Assembly (NCBI GenBank): GCA_003214525.1
Contig: QCLN01000010.1
Span: 1-44,058, forward strand
Length of the DNA stretch: 44,058 nt
Source of the DNA: Pelagibacteraceae bacterium AG-414-M23
GTDB lineage: Bacteria; Pseudomonadota; Alphaproteobacteria; Pelagibacterales; Pelagibacteraceae
Reading direction: 5' to 3'
Shown: in pieces, positions 32,111-42,132 of the stretch
How the letters are laid out: each line of letters begins with the position of its first letter
How positions within the stretch are numbered: the stretch's first letter is position 1
The notes under the pieces: model-generated
Told to the model about the DNA's origin: nothing
What the model saw: the letters and a program-made list of their open reading frames with translations, nothing else
Database searches by the model: none
Program-made: the position numbers and the translations under genes

Positions 32111-34685
32111 TTAGAGCGGGAGAATCTACAGTTCCAAAAGGAATGAATGAAATTTTAAATAAAATATTTTTACCTGAGTTAATCGAGTCTTCTTGATAAA
32201 ATTGTTTGTTGTAAATAACTGACGCTTCCAAACAGTCATTTTTATATGCATAAATTAAATTATAATAGTTTGTTATATTTTTATCTATGTTTTTGCTAGT
32301 TTCAAAGGCTATAGAATTTGATTTATTAAAATCTAATTTTGTATAATTCGTTAAATAACTTTCATCTCCGATTAAATTACTTTTTTCCATATATTCAATA
32401 GAAGTCTTGAATCTATCCCCATTATAATTTGCAGATACCAGACTATAATTGGTTTCACTTAAATTTTGATCTATAGAAAAATTATAATCTAATGAGAGAT
32501 TTTCAGTAATGTTTATTCCAGAATAACCAATTAGATCCGATGTTTTTTTACCTAAAGATGAACTAGTTGGTAAATCTTTATCTTCTTTATTTCTAAAATT
32601 CATTGCAAGACCAAGTTTTATTTTATCTTCATTTATATTGTTTTGATTTTTGTATTCTAAGCCAAAAGTAGCCGAAGCTCCACTTTCTACAGTGATATTA
32701 TTGCCGTTTATTCTATCTAAAAGAAATAAATCTTGAAATCTTATTAGTGTTTTTTCATTCTTAAGATTAATACCTTTATAAGGACTGTATCTAAAAGAAG
32801 TTATTGGAGTAAGAAATTGTTTACTATTCTTGTCTTCTTTAAAAAGTGGGTATTTAAAATTAAGCAATATTGATCCTATAATATTATAGCTGTCATCTTC
32901 TTTATATGTGTTCGATAGATCACCATAAGTATTAACATTTCTTATTAATAATTTTAATTCTTTGTCTAAATTACTTATTTGATCTTGATTATTCGAAGAA
33001 AAGATAAAGTCATTAACAATATCCATTTCATCTACATTTGTATTATATTTTCTATAATTTCCTCTAGAGCTAAAACTTAATTTATCAAATATACTATCAG
33101 TAATAACAGTATCTTTTATAAATTTATACCTAGGCATTGAATATTCATATCTATCACTGCTTGTTTTTGATAAATCCTCAATTATATTTAATGAAGAAGA
33201 AAAACTATAATCTTCAGAATATTTTTCATAAGATAATGATGAATTAAGAACACTATAATTTTCGATTAAAGGTGATTTAATTTGATATTTTTTTAGATAA
33301 TCTTTATCAGATACAGTTTCTATTTTCATCTCGTAAAATGAATTTTTAATTTCACCTGATAAGGTTGAAAAAAAGTGAGCATTAGTATTATTTTTTTTAT
33401 TAAAACTAAAATCAGTAATCCAATTTGCATTTTCAAATACCTGTCTGTATTCTGTTTGAACAAATAGATTGTTATTTGTATAAACTCTAGGTGATATTGT
33501 CATATCTCTATCATGGTCTATTGCATTAAAATATGGAATTTGGGTTGAAAAACCTAAGTTACTACTATTAATGAATTCAGGAAATAAAAATCCAGACTGT
33601 CGTTTAACTGTTGGGTCAGGATGAAAAAAATAAGGAAAATATGCAACTGGAACATCATAAATTTCTAACCATGCATTTTTATATTCTATTCTTTTTTTTT
33701 CTTTTTTGTGCTTCACTTCTTCTGCAGATATTGACCATGCAGGACACTTTCCATCTATTTTTTTACAAGTAGTGAAACTACTTTTTTTCATCGTTGTTTC
33801 AGATCTGTTGGTAATGATGTATCTTCCAATTAATCTGGGATCATTTTCAGAATTTCCAAATGTATTTTTATTTAACTTTAACGCAAAATCAGAACCTATT
33901 AATTCATTCGAATTTAAATCTACATAACCATTTATTAACTCTAATGAATTATTTTCTACATCAGACAATTTTATATTTTTAGATTTAAAAATCTTTTTTT
34001 CTAAATTTAAATTAAGACTAGAAAGTTCAAATCTATTATTTAAATTGTCGGTGATGGTTGTAGGTTCTTTAGTATAAAAAATACTTTTATTTCTATTAAA
34101 AAAAATATCTTTTGCAAGTATAAGATAGTCTTCTTCATAATTTATCTTTGTTTTACCTAAACTTTTAATTAATTGATTTGTCGCCGAAAAAATAATCTTT
34201 TCTGAAAAAATTTCGTAATTATTTATAAAATCTTTTAAAACTATATTTTCGTTAATTTCTAGAATTTCTTTATTTTTATTAAAAGATGAGTTTCTACCAG
34301 TAATTTTTAAAATGGTATTTATATTAGATGTATCTAATAAACTAGCTTCAGTATTTTCAAAAGAATAAATAATATTTTTTTCTCTGTCAAAAATAATTTT
34401 TTTACTAGAAACTTTATAGTTTTTACTTTTATCTAAAAAAATAACATTTCCTTCAATTTGAATTGACTGATTTAATTTATTATACTTTGCCTCTCTTCCT
34501 TCGATTGTTATATTTTTTCCATCAGTTATACTTACAGAACCAGAGGCAGTTATTAAATTTCCTTTTTCTTTAATATCTACTACTTCAGCATTTATTATAA
34601 CATCATCAGCTAAGGACTGATTAAAACTTACAAATAAAATAAAAATAAATGTGATTATTTTAAAATTAATAGTTCTATTTTTCAT
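32100..34685 (-). CDS. lptD: LPS-assembly protein LptD
   Basis: An 861-residue outer-membrane protein that inserts lipopolysaccharide into the outer leaflet. A signal peptide (residues about 1-26, cutting after S-L-A) precedes OstA/LptA-type beta-jellyroll repeats (about 30-270). A long beta-barrel with alternating aromatic and polar residues runs to the end. The T-T-C-K-K-I-D-G-K-C-P-A-W segment near residue 310 marks the junction to the barrel. It may form a disulfide equivalent to the known LptD cysteine pairs, which is inference. It lies in lptF-lptG-lptD-surA order and overlaps lptG by 11 bases. Confidence 0.92.
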   Translation of the reverse strand: MKNRTINFKIITFIFILFVSFNQSLADDVIINAEVVDIKEKGNLITASGSVSITDGKNITIEGREAKYNKLNQSIQIEGNVIFLDKSKNYKVSSKKIIFDREKNIIYSFENTEASLLDTSNINTILKITGRNSSFNKNKEILEINENIVLKDFINNYEIFSEKIIFSATNQLIKSLGKTKINYEEDYLILAKDIFFNRNKSIFYTKEPTTITDNLNNRFELSSLNLNLEKKIFKSKNIKLSDVENNSLELINGYVDLNSNELIGSDFALKLNKNTFGNSENDPRLIGRYIITNRSETTMKKSSFTTCKKIDGKCPAWSISAEEVKHKKEKKRIEYKNAWLEIYDVPVAYFPYFFHPDPTVKRQSGFLFPEFINSSNLGFSTQIPYFNAIDHDRDMTISPRVYTNNNLFVQTEYRQVFENANWITDFSFNKKNNTNAHFFSTLSGEIKNSFYEMKIETVSDKDYLKKYQIKSPLIENYSVLNSSLSYEKYSEDYSFSSSLNIIEDLSKTSSDRYEYSMPRYKFIKDTVITDSIFDKLSFSSRGNYRKYNTNVDEMDIVNDFIFSSNNQDQISNLDKELKLLIRNVNTYGDLSNTYKEDDSYNIIGSILLNFKYPLFKEDKNSKQFLTPITSFRYSPYKGINLKNEKTLIRFQDLFLLDRINGNNITVESGASATFGLEYKNQNNINEDKIKLGLAMNFRNKEDKDLPTSSSLGKKTSDLIGYSGINITENLSLDYNFSIDQNLSETNYSLVSANYNGDRFKTSIEYMEKSNLIGDESYLTNYTKLDFNKSNSIAFETSKNIDKNITNYYNLIYAYKNDCLEASVIYNKQFYQEDSINSGKNILFKISFIPFGTVDSPALNDK

Positions 34686-35760
34686 TTATATTTACAATTC
34701 CTACCATACAACTTAAAAATAAGATCAAATTTGGTAACCATATAGCAATTAAGATTGGAAGCTTATTGTTTGCTCCCAATAAACCAAAAAAATAATATAT
34801 ATAGTACATTATGACTGATAACAATATTCCAAAAATAATAACAAAACTTTTCGATTTTATAAAACGAATATTAAACATTAGCACACAGGATAAAAGTAGA
34901 AAAATTAATAGACTAAATGGTAGCGAAAGAATCTTACTTATGTAAATTTCAATATCTAAAATTGATAATCCTACATTTTCAAAATCTTTCCTTTGTTTTA
35001 GTAGTTTAAAAATATCTAATGACTCTAAATTTGAAAATAGAGAATTTATTTTAATGTAATCAAAATTAGTTTTTATTTGTAAGTTTGAAACAGCTTTTTT
35101 TGTTCCATCATCATTAAAAATAACAGCTTCTTTAAAACTCCAAATATTTGTTGTTATATCAGCTTCTTTTGCAATTATATTGTCCAGATTCCTAAAATCC
35201 GTGTCATATTTTGCAATTACTATATTTCTAAGCTTATTATTATCTATTTCCTCAGAGTGTATTATTAATGTTTGGTCTTCTAATTTATCTTTTATCCATA
35301 ATCCATTTTCATTAATAACCGCAAGATATTTTTGGTCATCAGTATATTTATTTTTGAATTCTAAATAAATTTGCTTCATGTTTGAGGACATAAAATGAAA
35401 TACTGTGATTAAAGCTATTCCAATTACAAAAACTAATAAAGAAAGGTGAAAAATTATTTTTAAATTATTAATTCCGTTGTTTTTAAATATTAAAATTTCA
35501 TCATTATCTTGAAATTTCATGAAAAAAAATTGAGTTGTTATTAATATAATAAATGGAAATATTTCAAATAAGATTGAAGGAAAGTTTAATATTGTTAGAA
35601 GAATAGGTAGTCCAATTCCAATTTCATCATTATTGCTAAAAAACTTTAATTCTTCTAAAACATTTAGAACAAATATAAGTGAAGAAAAAACTAATGTAAT
35701 ATAAATAAATCTTATTATGTAAATATTGTAAATATGCTTAACATAAATTTTATTATACAT
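34675..35760 (-). CDS. lptG: LPS export ABC transporter permease LptG
   Basis: A 361-residue YjgP/YjgQ-family permease of normal length. There are three hydrophobic helices in residues about 12-125, a periplasmic beta-jellyroll domain (about 130-265), and three helices at the end. It pairs with LptF and the ATPase LptB to extract LPS from the inner membrane. The short gap to lptF (4 bp) and 11-base overlap with lptD indicate one transcript. Assignment as LptG rather than LptF follows from gene order. Confidence 0.9.
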   Translation of the reverse strand: MYNKIYVKHIYNIYIIRFIYITLVFSSLIFVLNVLEELKFFSNNDEIGIGLPILLTILNFPSILFEIFPFIILITTQFFFMKFQDNDEILIFKNNGINNLKIIFHLSLLVFVIGIALITVFHFMSSNMKQIYLEFKNKYTDDQKYLAVINENGLWIKDKLEDQTLIIHSEEIDNNKLRNIVIAKYDTDFRNLDNIIAKEADITTNIWSFKEAVIFNDDGTKKAVSNLQIKTNFDYIKINSLFSNLESLDIFKLLKQRKDFENVGLSILDIEIYISKILSLPFSLLIFLLLSCVLMFNIRFIKSKSFVIIFGILLSVIMYYIYYFFGLLGANNKLPILIAIWLPNLILFLSCMVGIVNINEK

Positions 35761-35764
35761 AGCG

Positions 35765-36898
35765 CTAAATACTTTTTTTGTTTAATTCAAATATCGCCAA
35801 GTAAGTAAAAATAAATATTATAAGAGGCAATAAAATAAATATAAGATTATTATTTAATGAAAGATTTAAAAATTCAGAATTAACTTCTGATACAACAATA
35901 AAGCATATACCTATAAGAAAAATTAAAAATCTAAAAAGAGTGTTTTTAGGATTTTTATCATTTGTAAAAATTAGTATAGTTGAAAGCACACCCAGTACTA
36001 CAATATACAACTGCTTAACTGACCTATTAAATATTTCTTTAAAACTTTTAATTGCTGAGTCTTCTGAGCAGGTGAAAATAGGTAAAAAATAATTTTCTTT
36101 TTTTCCAAATAGAAAATTATTCATACAGGAAATTAAAATTTTTGAATCTATTTCCTGTATTTTTGGAAGTGTAGTGGATTTAGTTTTTAAATTTGAAAGA
36201 TTAAAAGTTGTACTATTAAATTTGATAACTTTAGTGTTGTAATAATCTTTATCGGTAAGATCTAAAATTTGACCATAATTTAAAACCAAAAATTTATCTG
36301 AACCTCTTTCAATAATTTTCCCAGATTTAGCAGATATGATTTGATTGTTAGAAGCACTAATATTATCTTTTAAAAATATGTTTTTTAAATTCCTATCATC
36401 ATCAATACTTTCAACAAAGATTGTAAAATTCTTAACCGTGTCTATGAATTTTTTTTCAGTAATTAAAGATGAAAACAGATCAATTTTCGATGATCTTATA
36501 AAATCTCTCGAATAATCTTGTGACTTTGGAATTAAGAAGTAAACAACTGAAATTTGTATTATAGTGAATACAATTGAAACTTTAAAAATAAAATTTACTA
36601 ACCTGAGTTTACTTATCCCATTGGTCCAAAATATTAATATTTCATTGTTAGACTGATATTTTATAATTATATAAAATAGACTTATAAAATATGAAAAAAT
36701 GATTATTTTTGAAAAAATTTTTGGGAAGTTTAACGAGATAAATGCAAAATATACCTTAAAACCGTGGCCATCTTTTGAAATAAAATCTAAATAATTAACT
36801 GACTGAATAATCCAAACAATTAGGGATAAACTTAAACTTACAATTAAAAAAAAGCTTATTATATCGTATAAAAACTTTCTAAAAATTATTTTTTCCAT
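35765..36898 (-). CDS. lptF: LPS export ABC transporter permease LptF
   Basis: A 377-residue YjgP/YjgQ-family membrane protein. N-terminal helices at about 13-32, 47-72 and 100-124 are followed by a soluble periplasmic domain (about 130-290) and three C-terminal helices to residue 370. The segment N-E-I-L-I-F-W-T-N-G-I-S near residue 82 resembles the coupling region that contacts LptB. It is the first gene of the lptF-lptG-lptD-surA-pdxA-rsmA run and diverges from pepA. Confidence 0.9.
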   Translation of the reverse strand: MEKIIFRKFLYDIISFFLIVSLSLSLIVWIIQSVNYLDFISKDGHGFKVYFAFISLNFPKIFSKIIIFSYFISLFYIIIKYQSNNEILIFWTNGISKLRLVNFIFKVSIVFTIIQISVVYFLIPKSQDYSRDFIRSSKIDLFSSLITEKKFIDTVKNFTIFVESIDDDRNLKNIFLKDNISASNNQIISAKSGKIIERGSDKFLVLNYGQILDLTDKDYYNTKVIKFNSTTFNLSNLKTKSTTLPKIQEIDSKILISCMNNFLFGKKENYFLPIFTCSEDSAIKSFKEIFNRSVKQLYIVVLGVLSTILIFTNDKNPKNTLFRFLIFLIGICFIVVSEVNSEFLNLSLNNNLIFILLPLIIFIFTYLAIFELNKKSI

Positions 36899-36912
36899 TG
36901 AATTTTTCTTTT

Positions 36913-36940
36913 TTGAAACATATATAGTACAACCTATACT
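36913..36940 (+). promoter_or_regulatory. Putative sigma70 promoter of pepA-ndk
   Basis: TTGAAA (36913-36918) and TATACT (36935-36940) are separated by 16 bp, a close match to the housekeeping consensus. Transcription would start near 36947, leaving only about 7 bases before the pepA ATG at 36954. The mRNA would thus be nearly leaderless, with no room for a Shine-Dalgarno site. No other good element is seen in this 55-bp divergent gap. Confidence 0.5.
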
Positions 36941-36953
36941 ATATTTAATATAA

Positions 36954-38414
36954 ATGAGCGTAAAAATAAATTATTTAGATAGCAAAAAAAGTTCTAATAA
37001 GAACAAGGCAATATTTGTATACCCGGATACAAAAATGTCAGGATTTAAGGGAGAATTTGACGATAAAATTAATCAAAAATTAGTTAATTTTTTAAAAAAA
37101 AACAAGAATACAAAAGATAATAAGATAATTTCATTAAATCAAGATTTTGATCAAAAATTGATTATTATTTTTTTAGCAAAAGAAAATGATGAATTAGAGT
37201 CTGAAAAACTAGGGGCTAAGTTTTTTGATTTTGTAAAAAATAATGAAGTTAATGACATTTATATTAAAACACCATTATTTGAAAGTTCAAAAAAAAAATA
37301 TAACATAAATTATAATTCATTTATTCATGGAGCGGAGCTTAAATCTTATGAATTTAATTTATATAAAACAAAAAAAAATAACAAAAATATAAATTTTACT
37401 GTTGACAAAATTAATATTTCTCAAAAAGCAAAAAAATTGGATTCCATTTTAAGTGGTGTAAATTTTACAAGAGATTTGGTTTCTGAACCAGGAAATATTT
37501 TACATCCAGATGAATATGCAAAAAGATTAATTAAGTTAAAAAAATTTGGACTAAAAGTAATAGTCTACGACAAAAAAAAATTAAAGAAAATGGGATGCAA
37601 TGCTCTACTAGGAGTTGGCCAAGGAAGTATAAGAGGATCATATCTTGTAACTATTGAATGGAAAGGAAATAAATCAAAATCAAAACCTTTAGCATTTGTT
37701 GGAAAAGGAGTTTGTTTTGATACTGGTGGTTATTCGCTAAAACCAGCAAGATTTATGGAAGATATGACTTATGATATGGCAGGCTCAGCAGCTGTAGTAG
37801 GTTTAATGAAAACTTTAGCTTTAAGAAAAGCAAAAGTAAATGCTGTGGGTGTAGTAGGCCTTGTTGAAAATATGGTAAGTGGAAACGCCCAAAGACCGGG
37901 TGATATTGTAAAATCTTTTAGTGGAAAAACTATAGAAGTATTAAATACTGATGCAGAAGGTAGATTAGTTTTAGCAGACGCTTTAACTTTTACTGAAAAA
38001 AAATTTAAACCTAAATTCATGGTTGATTTAGCAACTTTAACTGGTGCTATAATTGTTTCTTTGGGTTCAGAGTATGCAGGACTTTTTTCTAACGATGACA
38101 AACTTTCAAAACAATTACTAGAAGCTGGCAAAAGAGTTGATGAAAAATTATGGAGAATGCCTCTTCACAAAAACTTTGACAAACTTATGGATTCTAAAAA
38201 TGCAGATATGCAAAATATAAATTATGTAGGAGGTGCTGGCTCAACAACAGCAGCGCAATTTTTACAAAGATTTATTTTAAACAAAACTCCTTGGGCTCAT
38301 CTAGATATAGCTGGGATGGCTTTTTCAAAGTATGGAGGCGCTCTGAATTCAAGTGGAGCAACAGGATATGGTGTAAGATTGCTAAATCGATTAGTTGAGG
38401 AAAATTATGAGTAG
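36954..38414 (+). CDS. pepA: Leucyl aminopeptidase PepA (M17 family)
   Basis: A 486-residue M17 aminopeptidase of normal length that removes N-terminal residues from peptides using two metal ions. The N-terminal domain is lysine-rich and poorly conserved. The catalytic domain has G-K-G-V-C-F-D-T-G-G-Y-S-L-K-P with the catalytic Lys, M-A-G-S-A-A-V, and the signature N-T-D-A-E-G-R-L-V-L. H-L-D-I-A-G near the end completes the active site. Its last 8 bases overlap ndk, so the two are coupled. Confidence 0.95.
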   Translation: MSVKINYLDSKKSSNKNKAIFVYPDTKMSGFKGEFDDKINQKLVNFLKKNKNTKDNKIISLNQDFDQKLIIIFLAKENDELESEKLGAKFFDFVKNNEVNDIYIKTPLFESSKKKYNINYNSFIHGAELKSYEFNLYKTKKNNKNINFTVDKINISQKAKKLDSILSGVNFTRDLVSEPGNILHPDEYAKRLIKLKKFGLKVIVYDKKKLKKMGCNALLGVGQGSIRGSYLVTIEWKGNKSKSKPLAFVGKGVCFDTGGYSLKPARFMEDMTYDMAGSAAVVGLMKTLALRKAKVNAVGVVGLVENMVSGNAQRPGDIVKSFSGKTIEVLNTDAEGRLVLADALTFTEKKFKPKFMVDLATLTGAIIVSLGSEYAGLFSNDDKLSKQLLEAGKRVDEKLWRMPLHKNFDKLMDSKNADMQNINYVGGAGSTTAAQFLQRFILNKTPWAHLDIAGMAFSKYGGALNSSGATGYGVRLLNRLVEENYE

Positions 38415-38817
38415 TTTAGAACAAACTTTATCAATAATTAAACCAGATGCAGTTGAGAGAAATTTACAAGAAGAAATAAAAAAATATTTTATAGAGAATG
38501 ATTTTCTCATTAAGGATCAAAAAAAAATACATATTTCAAAAAATGAAGCTGAAGAATTTTATAAAGTACATCAGTCAAAGCCATTTTATGGAGAACTTTG
38601 CAACTATCTATCATCAGGCCCAATAGTTGTTATGATACTTGAGAAAGAAAATGCCGTTCTTGAAAATAGAAAACTTATGGGTGCAACGGATCCAGCAAAA
38701 GCCGAAGCAGGAACTCTTAGAAAAAAATATGGAATTTCTATTGATAAAAACTCAGTACATGGATCTGATAGCTTAGATAATGCCAAAATAGAAATAGATT
38801 TTTTCTTTAAATCTTAG
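38407..38817 (+). CDS. ndk: Nucleoside diphosphate kinase
   Basis: A 136-residue Ndk that equalises NTP pools by a phospho-histidine mechanism. Conserved parts are T-L-S-I-I-K-P-D-A-V-E-R-N at the start, M-G-A-T-D-P, and the active-site His in N-S-V-H-G-S-D-S. I chose the ATG at 38407 because M-S-S-L-E-Q-T-L begins close to the family start; a TTG at 38395 would add four residues with no support. It overlaps pepA by 8 bases and the end of convergent purN by 11. Confidence 0.95.
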   Translation: MSSLEQTLSIIKPDAVERNLQEEIKKYFIENDFLIKDQKKIHISKNEAEEFYKVHQSKPFYGELCNYLSSGPIVVMILEKENAVLENRKLMGATDPAKAEAGTLRKKYGISIDKNSVHGSDSLDNAKIEIDFFFKS

Positions 38818-39391
38818 ATAAAACTTTATTTATTGCTTTTGGATAAAGTTTATTTTCTTGTAACAAGATCCTATTTGCTAAACTTTCTGCAGTATCAAAT
38901 TTAAATATCCTAACCTTTTTTTGAAGAATGATTTTTCCCGAATCTAATTTTTCACTTACAAAATGAACAGTACACCCGGAAAATTTTTCTCTATTATTGA
39001 TAGCTCTTTTATATGTATTTAAACCCTTATATTTTGGCAATAAAGATGGATGTATATTGATAATTTTATTTTTGAATTTTTTTATAAAATTTTTACTCAA
39101 TATTTTCATAAACCCAGCTAAAAATATAAATTTAATCTTATTTTTTTTTAAATGTTTTAAAATTTGAATTTCAGCTTTTTTTATATTTTTATAACTTATA
39201 GTTTTAAAATTTATCTTATTTTTTTTTGCAAAAACTAAACCATGTGCATTACGCCTATTACTTATTACTAATTTTATATTAATTTTAGATGTATTTTTTT
39301 TAGAAAATTTTAAAATTGATTTTAAATTAGTTCCACGGCCTGATATAAAAACAGCACAGCTTATTTTGCTTTTACCAATCAATTTTACCAT
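38807..39391 (-). CDS. purN: Phosphoribosylglycinamide formyltransferase PurN
   Basis: A 194-residue GAR transformylase using 10-formyl-tetrahydrofolate. Motifs: S-G-R-G-T-N-L-K-S near residues 17-25, L-A-G-F-M-K-I near 90-96, the catalytic Asn-His pair in I-N-I-H-P-S-L-L-P-K, and G-C-T-V-H-F-V. Formate from the wider one-carbon pool can feed this donor, but no direct link is shown. The start overlaps the purM end by 20 bases, the usual purM-purN pair. Confidence 0.95.
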   Translation of the reverse strand: MVKLIGKSKISCAVFISGRGTNLKSILKFSKKNTSKINIKLVISNRRNAHGLVFAKKNKINFKTISYKNIKKAEIQILKHLKKNKIKFIFLAGFMKILSKNFIKKFKNKIINIHPSLLPKYKGLNTYKRAINNREKFSGCTVHFVSEKLDSGKIILQKKVRIFKFDTAESLANRILLQENKLYPKAINKVLSKI

Positions 39392-40394
39392 TCAGTAAAA
39401 CTTTAGATTTTCCTTCAATTATTTTTCCAATTACATATGGAGAATATTTTTTTGGAAAAAATTTTTTTATTCGATTAAATTTTTTACTATTAATTATTAA
39501 AATAAATCCTACACCGCAATTAAATGTTTTTAACATTTCTTTATCAGAAATTTTATTTTTTTTTAACCATGAAAAAATATTCTTAGGTTTAATTTTATTT
39601 AAATTTATTTTTGCGCACATATTTTTTGGAATTATTCTAGCTATGTTATTTTTAATGCCTCCTCCTGTAATATGAGCGCATCCATTAATTAATTTTAAAT
39701 TAATCAATTTACCAATTTCTTTGACATAAATTTTTGTTGGTTCTAGTAGCCATTTTTTTAATTGTTTATTTTTTTTAAAGTTTATTTTATTTTTTTTTAA
39801 TAAATACCTAACTAAAGAAAAGCCATTAGAATGTAAACCTGAAGATGGAATAGCAATAACAAGATTATTTTTTTTTATTTTTTGTGAATGCAAAATTTTG
39901 TTTTTCTCAACTAATCCAACACAAAAACCAGCTATGTCAAACTTTCCTTTTGTATAAGTTTCTGGCATTTCAGCGGTTTCTCCTCCAACTAATTCGCACT
40001 CACTAATTTTACAACCTTTATGAATACCTTTAAAAATATTTTTTAATTTTTTTTGATCAATTTTATTTATTGATATGTAATCTAGAAAGACAAAAGGTTT
40101 TCCTCCTTGGACCAATATATCATTCACGCTCATTGCGACCAGGTCAATACCAATGGTATCAAATTTATTATATTCGTTGGCAATTTCAATTTTAGTTCCA
40201 ACCCCATCTGTGGCAGCTACAAGATGAACATTTTTTAATTTGCTAGGTAATTTTGTTACTGATCCGAAATTACCTATGTTATTATTTTTAGGGTTTTTGC
40301 TTTGTTTTGAAGTTATTTTGGATATAAATCTAATGAATTTGTCTGCAGATCTAATATTAACTCCACTTTTAGCATATGTTAAGTTATTTGACAT
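39372..40394 (-). CDS. purM: Phosphoribosylformylglycinamidine cyclo-ligase PurM
   Basis: A 340-residue AIR synthetase of normal length. It starts T-Y-A-K-S-G-V-N-I and shows A-A-T-D-G-V-G-T-K near residues 58-66, M-S-V-N-D-I-L-V-Q-G-G-K-P-F-V-F-L-D-Y, G-G-E-T-A-E-M-P, and I-T-G-G-G-I-K-N-N. These are the ATP- and FGAM-binding motifs of the family. It diverges from the DUF2066 gene with only 9 bp between the starts, so promoters must overlap coding sequence. Confidence 0.96.
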   Translation of the reverse strand: MSNNLTYAKSGVNIRSADKFIRFISKITSKQSKNPKNNNIGNFGSVTKLPSKLKNVHLVAATDGVGTKIEIANEYNKFDTIGIDLVAMSVNDILVQGGKPFVFLDYISINKIDQKKLKNIFKGIHKGCKISECELVGGETAEMPETYTKGKFDIAGFCVGLVEKNKILHSQKIKKNNLVIAIPSSGLHSNGFSLVRYLLKKNKINFKKNKQLKKWLLEPTKIYVKEIGKLINLKLINGCAHITGGGIKNNIARIIPKNMCAKINLNKIKPKNIFSWLKKNKISDKEMLKTFNCGVGFILIINSKKFNRIKKFFPKKYSPYVIGKIIEGKSKVLLNGKIDW

Positions 40395-40403
40395 ATAAAT
40401 CTT

Positions 40404-41477
40404 ATGAAAAAATTATTTAAAACATTTCTATACAATTTTTTTGTATTATTTTTTATTTATTTATTTCTTTTTTCCACAAATGAGGTTTATGCAAATACGT
40501 ATAAAATTGAAAATATTGAGGTTTCAAATGAATATAACACAAATTTTAATAAAGAAGATGTTATAGATAAAGCATTTGTAAATGCTTATGAGATATTAAT
40601 TAATAAAATAACTATTTCAACAGACCACGAATCTCTTAAAGGACAAAATTTAAAGATGATAAAAAGTTTTGTTGAAAGTTTTTCAATTGTGAATGAAAAA
40701 TTTGAAAATAATAAATATTTTGGAATTTTTGAAATAGATTTTAATAAAAAAAAAATTCAATCTTTTTTAAGAAGTAAAAATATATTTCACTCAAGAATGG
40801 AAGAAAAAGATATTTTATTTATTCCAGTATATATAAATTTAGATGAAGATAGTTTGCTTCTATTTAACGAAAATCCTTTTTACAAAAATTGGAATTATGA
40901 AAATGAAAATCATTTTTTATTAAAATATATTTTACAAAGTGAAGATCTAGATGATTATAAAATAATTAAGGATAGAATTGCATTTATTGAGAATTATGAT
41001 TTTAACGAAATTATTTCAAAATATGAAATAAATGAAAATTTTATAATTTTTATAGTTTTTCAAGATAAAAAATATTTCAAAACATTTTCTAAATTTAATG
41101 TAAATGCGATTAAATCCAATTTTAAATTAGAATTTGAAAAATTTGATTTTCATGATGATGATAAAGTAAAAAAAATAATTAAATCAATGAAAATTAGATA
41201 TGATGATGAGTGGAAAAAAATTAACTTAATCAATTCTTCAATAAAACTAAATATTCAATTAAATTTAAATTCTAAAAATATTCTCTTTATAGAAAAAATT
41301 GAAAAAATTTTAAGTAAAATCGAAATTATTGAAAAATATTATATTAGTTTTTTTGATAATGAGATAACCAGATTTTCAATTCTTAGCAATAGTACACCAG
41401 ATAAACTTAAAAAAGAATTTGAGAAATTTGATATAAAAATATCTATCGAAAACAATATTTGGAATTTAAATGAATAA
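40404..41477 (+). CDS. DUF2066 family exported protein
   Basis: A 357-residue protein. Residues 1-31 form a signal peptide: M-K-K start, a hydrophobic core about 8-25, and a likely cut after Y-A-N or nearby. The mature part has K-E-D-V-I-D-K-A-F-V-N-A-Y-E-I-L and later S-F-S-I-V-N-E-K-F near residue 93, matching DUF2066. These periplasmic proteins are of unknown function and in alphaproteobacteria often lie just upstream of hdaA, as here with an 8-base overlap. The AI-2E-family permease often found between them is absent. Confidence 0.75.
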   Translation: MKKLFKTFLYNFFVLFFIYLFLFSTNEVYANTYKIENIEVSNEYNTNFNKEDVIDKAFVNAYEILINKITISTDHESLKGQNLKMIKSFVESFSIVNEKFENNKYFGIFEIDFNKKKIQSFLRSKNIFHSRMEEKDILFIPVYINLDEDSLLLFNENPFYKNWNYENENHFLLKYILQSEDLDDYKIIKDRIAFIENYDFNEIISKYEINENFIIFIVFQDKKYFKTFSKFNVNAIKSNFKLEFEKFDFHDDDKVKKIIKSMKIRYDDEWKKINLINSSIKLNIQLNLNSKNILFIEKIEKILSKIEIIEKYYISFFDNEITRFSILSNSTPDKLKKEFEKFDIKISIENNIWNLNE

Positions 41478-42132
41478 ATTAAATCAAACTTTATTAAAAT
41501 TTGAATTAGAACAAAATTTTGCTTATGACGACTACTTTGTATCTAAATGTAATTATTTTGCCTTTAATTTAATTGAGTCTTGGCCCAAATGGGAAAAAAA
41601 TATTTTAAATATATATGGAGAAAAATTTTCAGGTAAAAGTCACCTTTCTCAAATTTTTAAAAAAAAAAACAAGGCATTAATTATAAAAAATGATGAAATA
41701 AATGATGATTTTTTTAAAAAAATAAGATTTCATGAAAATATTATTTTAGATAATTTAGAATATGTTAATGATCAAAATATACTTTACTCCATTTTTAACT
41801 TTGTCGAACAGTTTAATAAGTATTTAATTATAAATTCTATAGACCCCATTAGTTCTGTTAATTTTTCATTACCCGATTTAAAATCGAGAATCAAAAACTG
41901 TATATTTGCTAAAATTGACAAACCTGATGATAACATGATTTTTGCATTAATTTTAAAACACTTTTCAGATAGACAAATAAAAATTGAGAAAAAAATTATT
42001 GAATATATAACTAAAAGGATTGAAAGGTCGTATGGAAAAATATTAGATTTTATATATAAGGTTGATCAATTTAGTTTGATTAATAAAAAATCTATAGATT
42101 ATAAGGTGATAAAAAAAATTTTAGAGGAATAA
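41470..42132 (+). CDS. hdaA: HdaA/Hda, DnaA-like regulatory inactivator
   Basis: A 220-residue AAA+ protein related to DnaA domain III but lacking the DNA-binding domain IV, which fits Hda. It starts with a short clamp-region sequence (N-Q-T-L-L-K-F-E near residues 4-11) resembling a beta-clamp binding motif. Walker A is G-E-K-F-S-G-K-S-H near 50-58, a diverged Walker B is I-I-L-D-N-L-E, and sensor-like S-R-I lies later. Hda with the clamp triggers ATP hydrolysis by DnaA to limit initiation. It abuts aspS directly. Confidence 0.82.
   Translation: MNKLNQTLLKFELEQNFAYDDYFVSKCNYFAFNLIESWPKWEKNILNIYGEKFSGKSHLSQIFKKKNKALIIKNDEINDDFFKKIRFHENIILDNLEYVNDQNILYSIFNFVEQFNKYLIINSIDPISSVNFSLPDLKSRIKNCIFAKIDKPDDNMIFALILKHFSDRQIKIEKKIIEYITKRIERSYGKILDFIYKVDQFSLINKKSIDYKVIKKILEE

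Noticed and set aside
37769-38131. 120-residue minus-strand ORF inside pepA
   Set aside because: It is antisense to the catalytic domain of PepA and has no recognisable feature.
38395-38406. Upstream TTG start for ndk
   Set aside because: The ATG at 38407 matches the family start better and the added residues M-R-K-I are not conserved.
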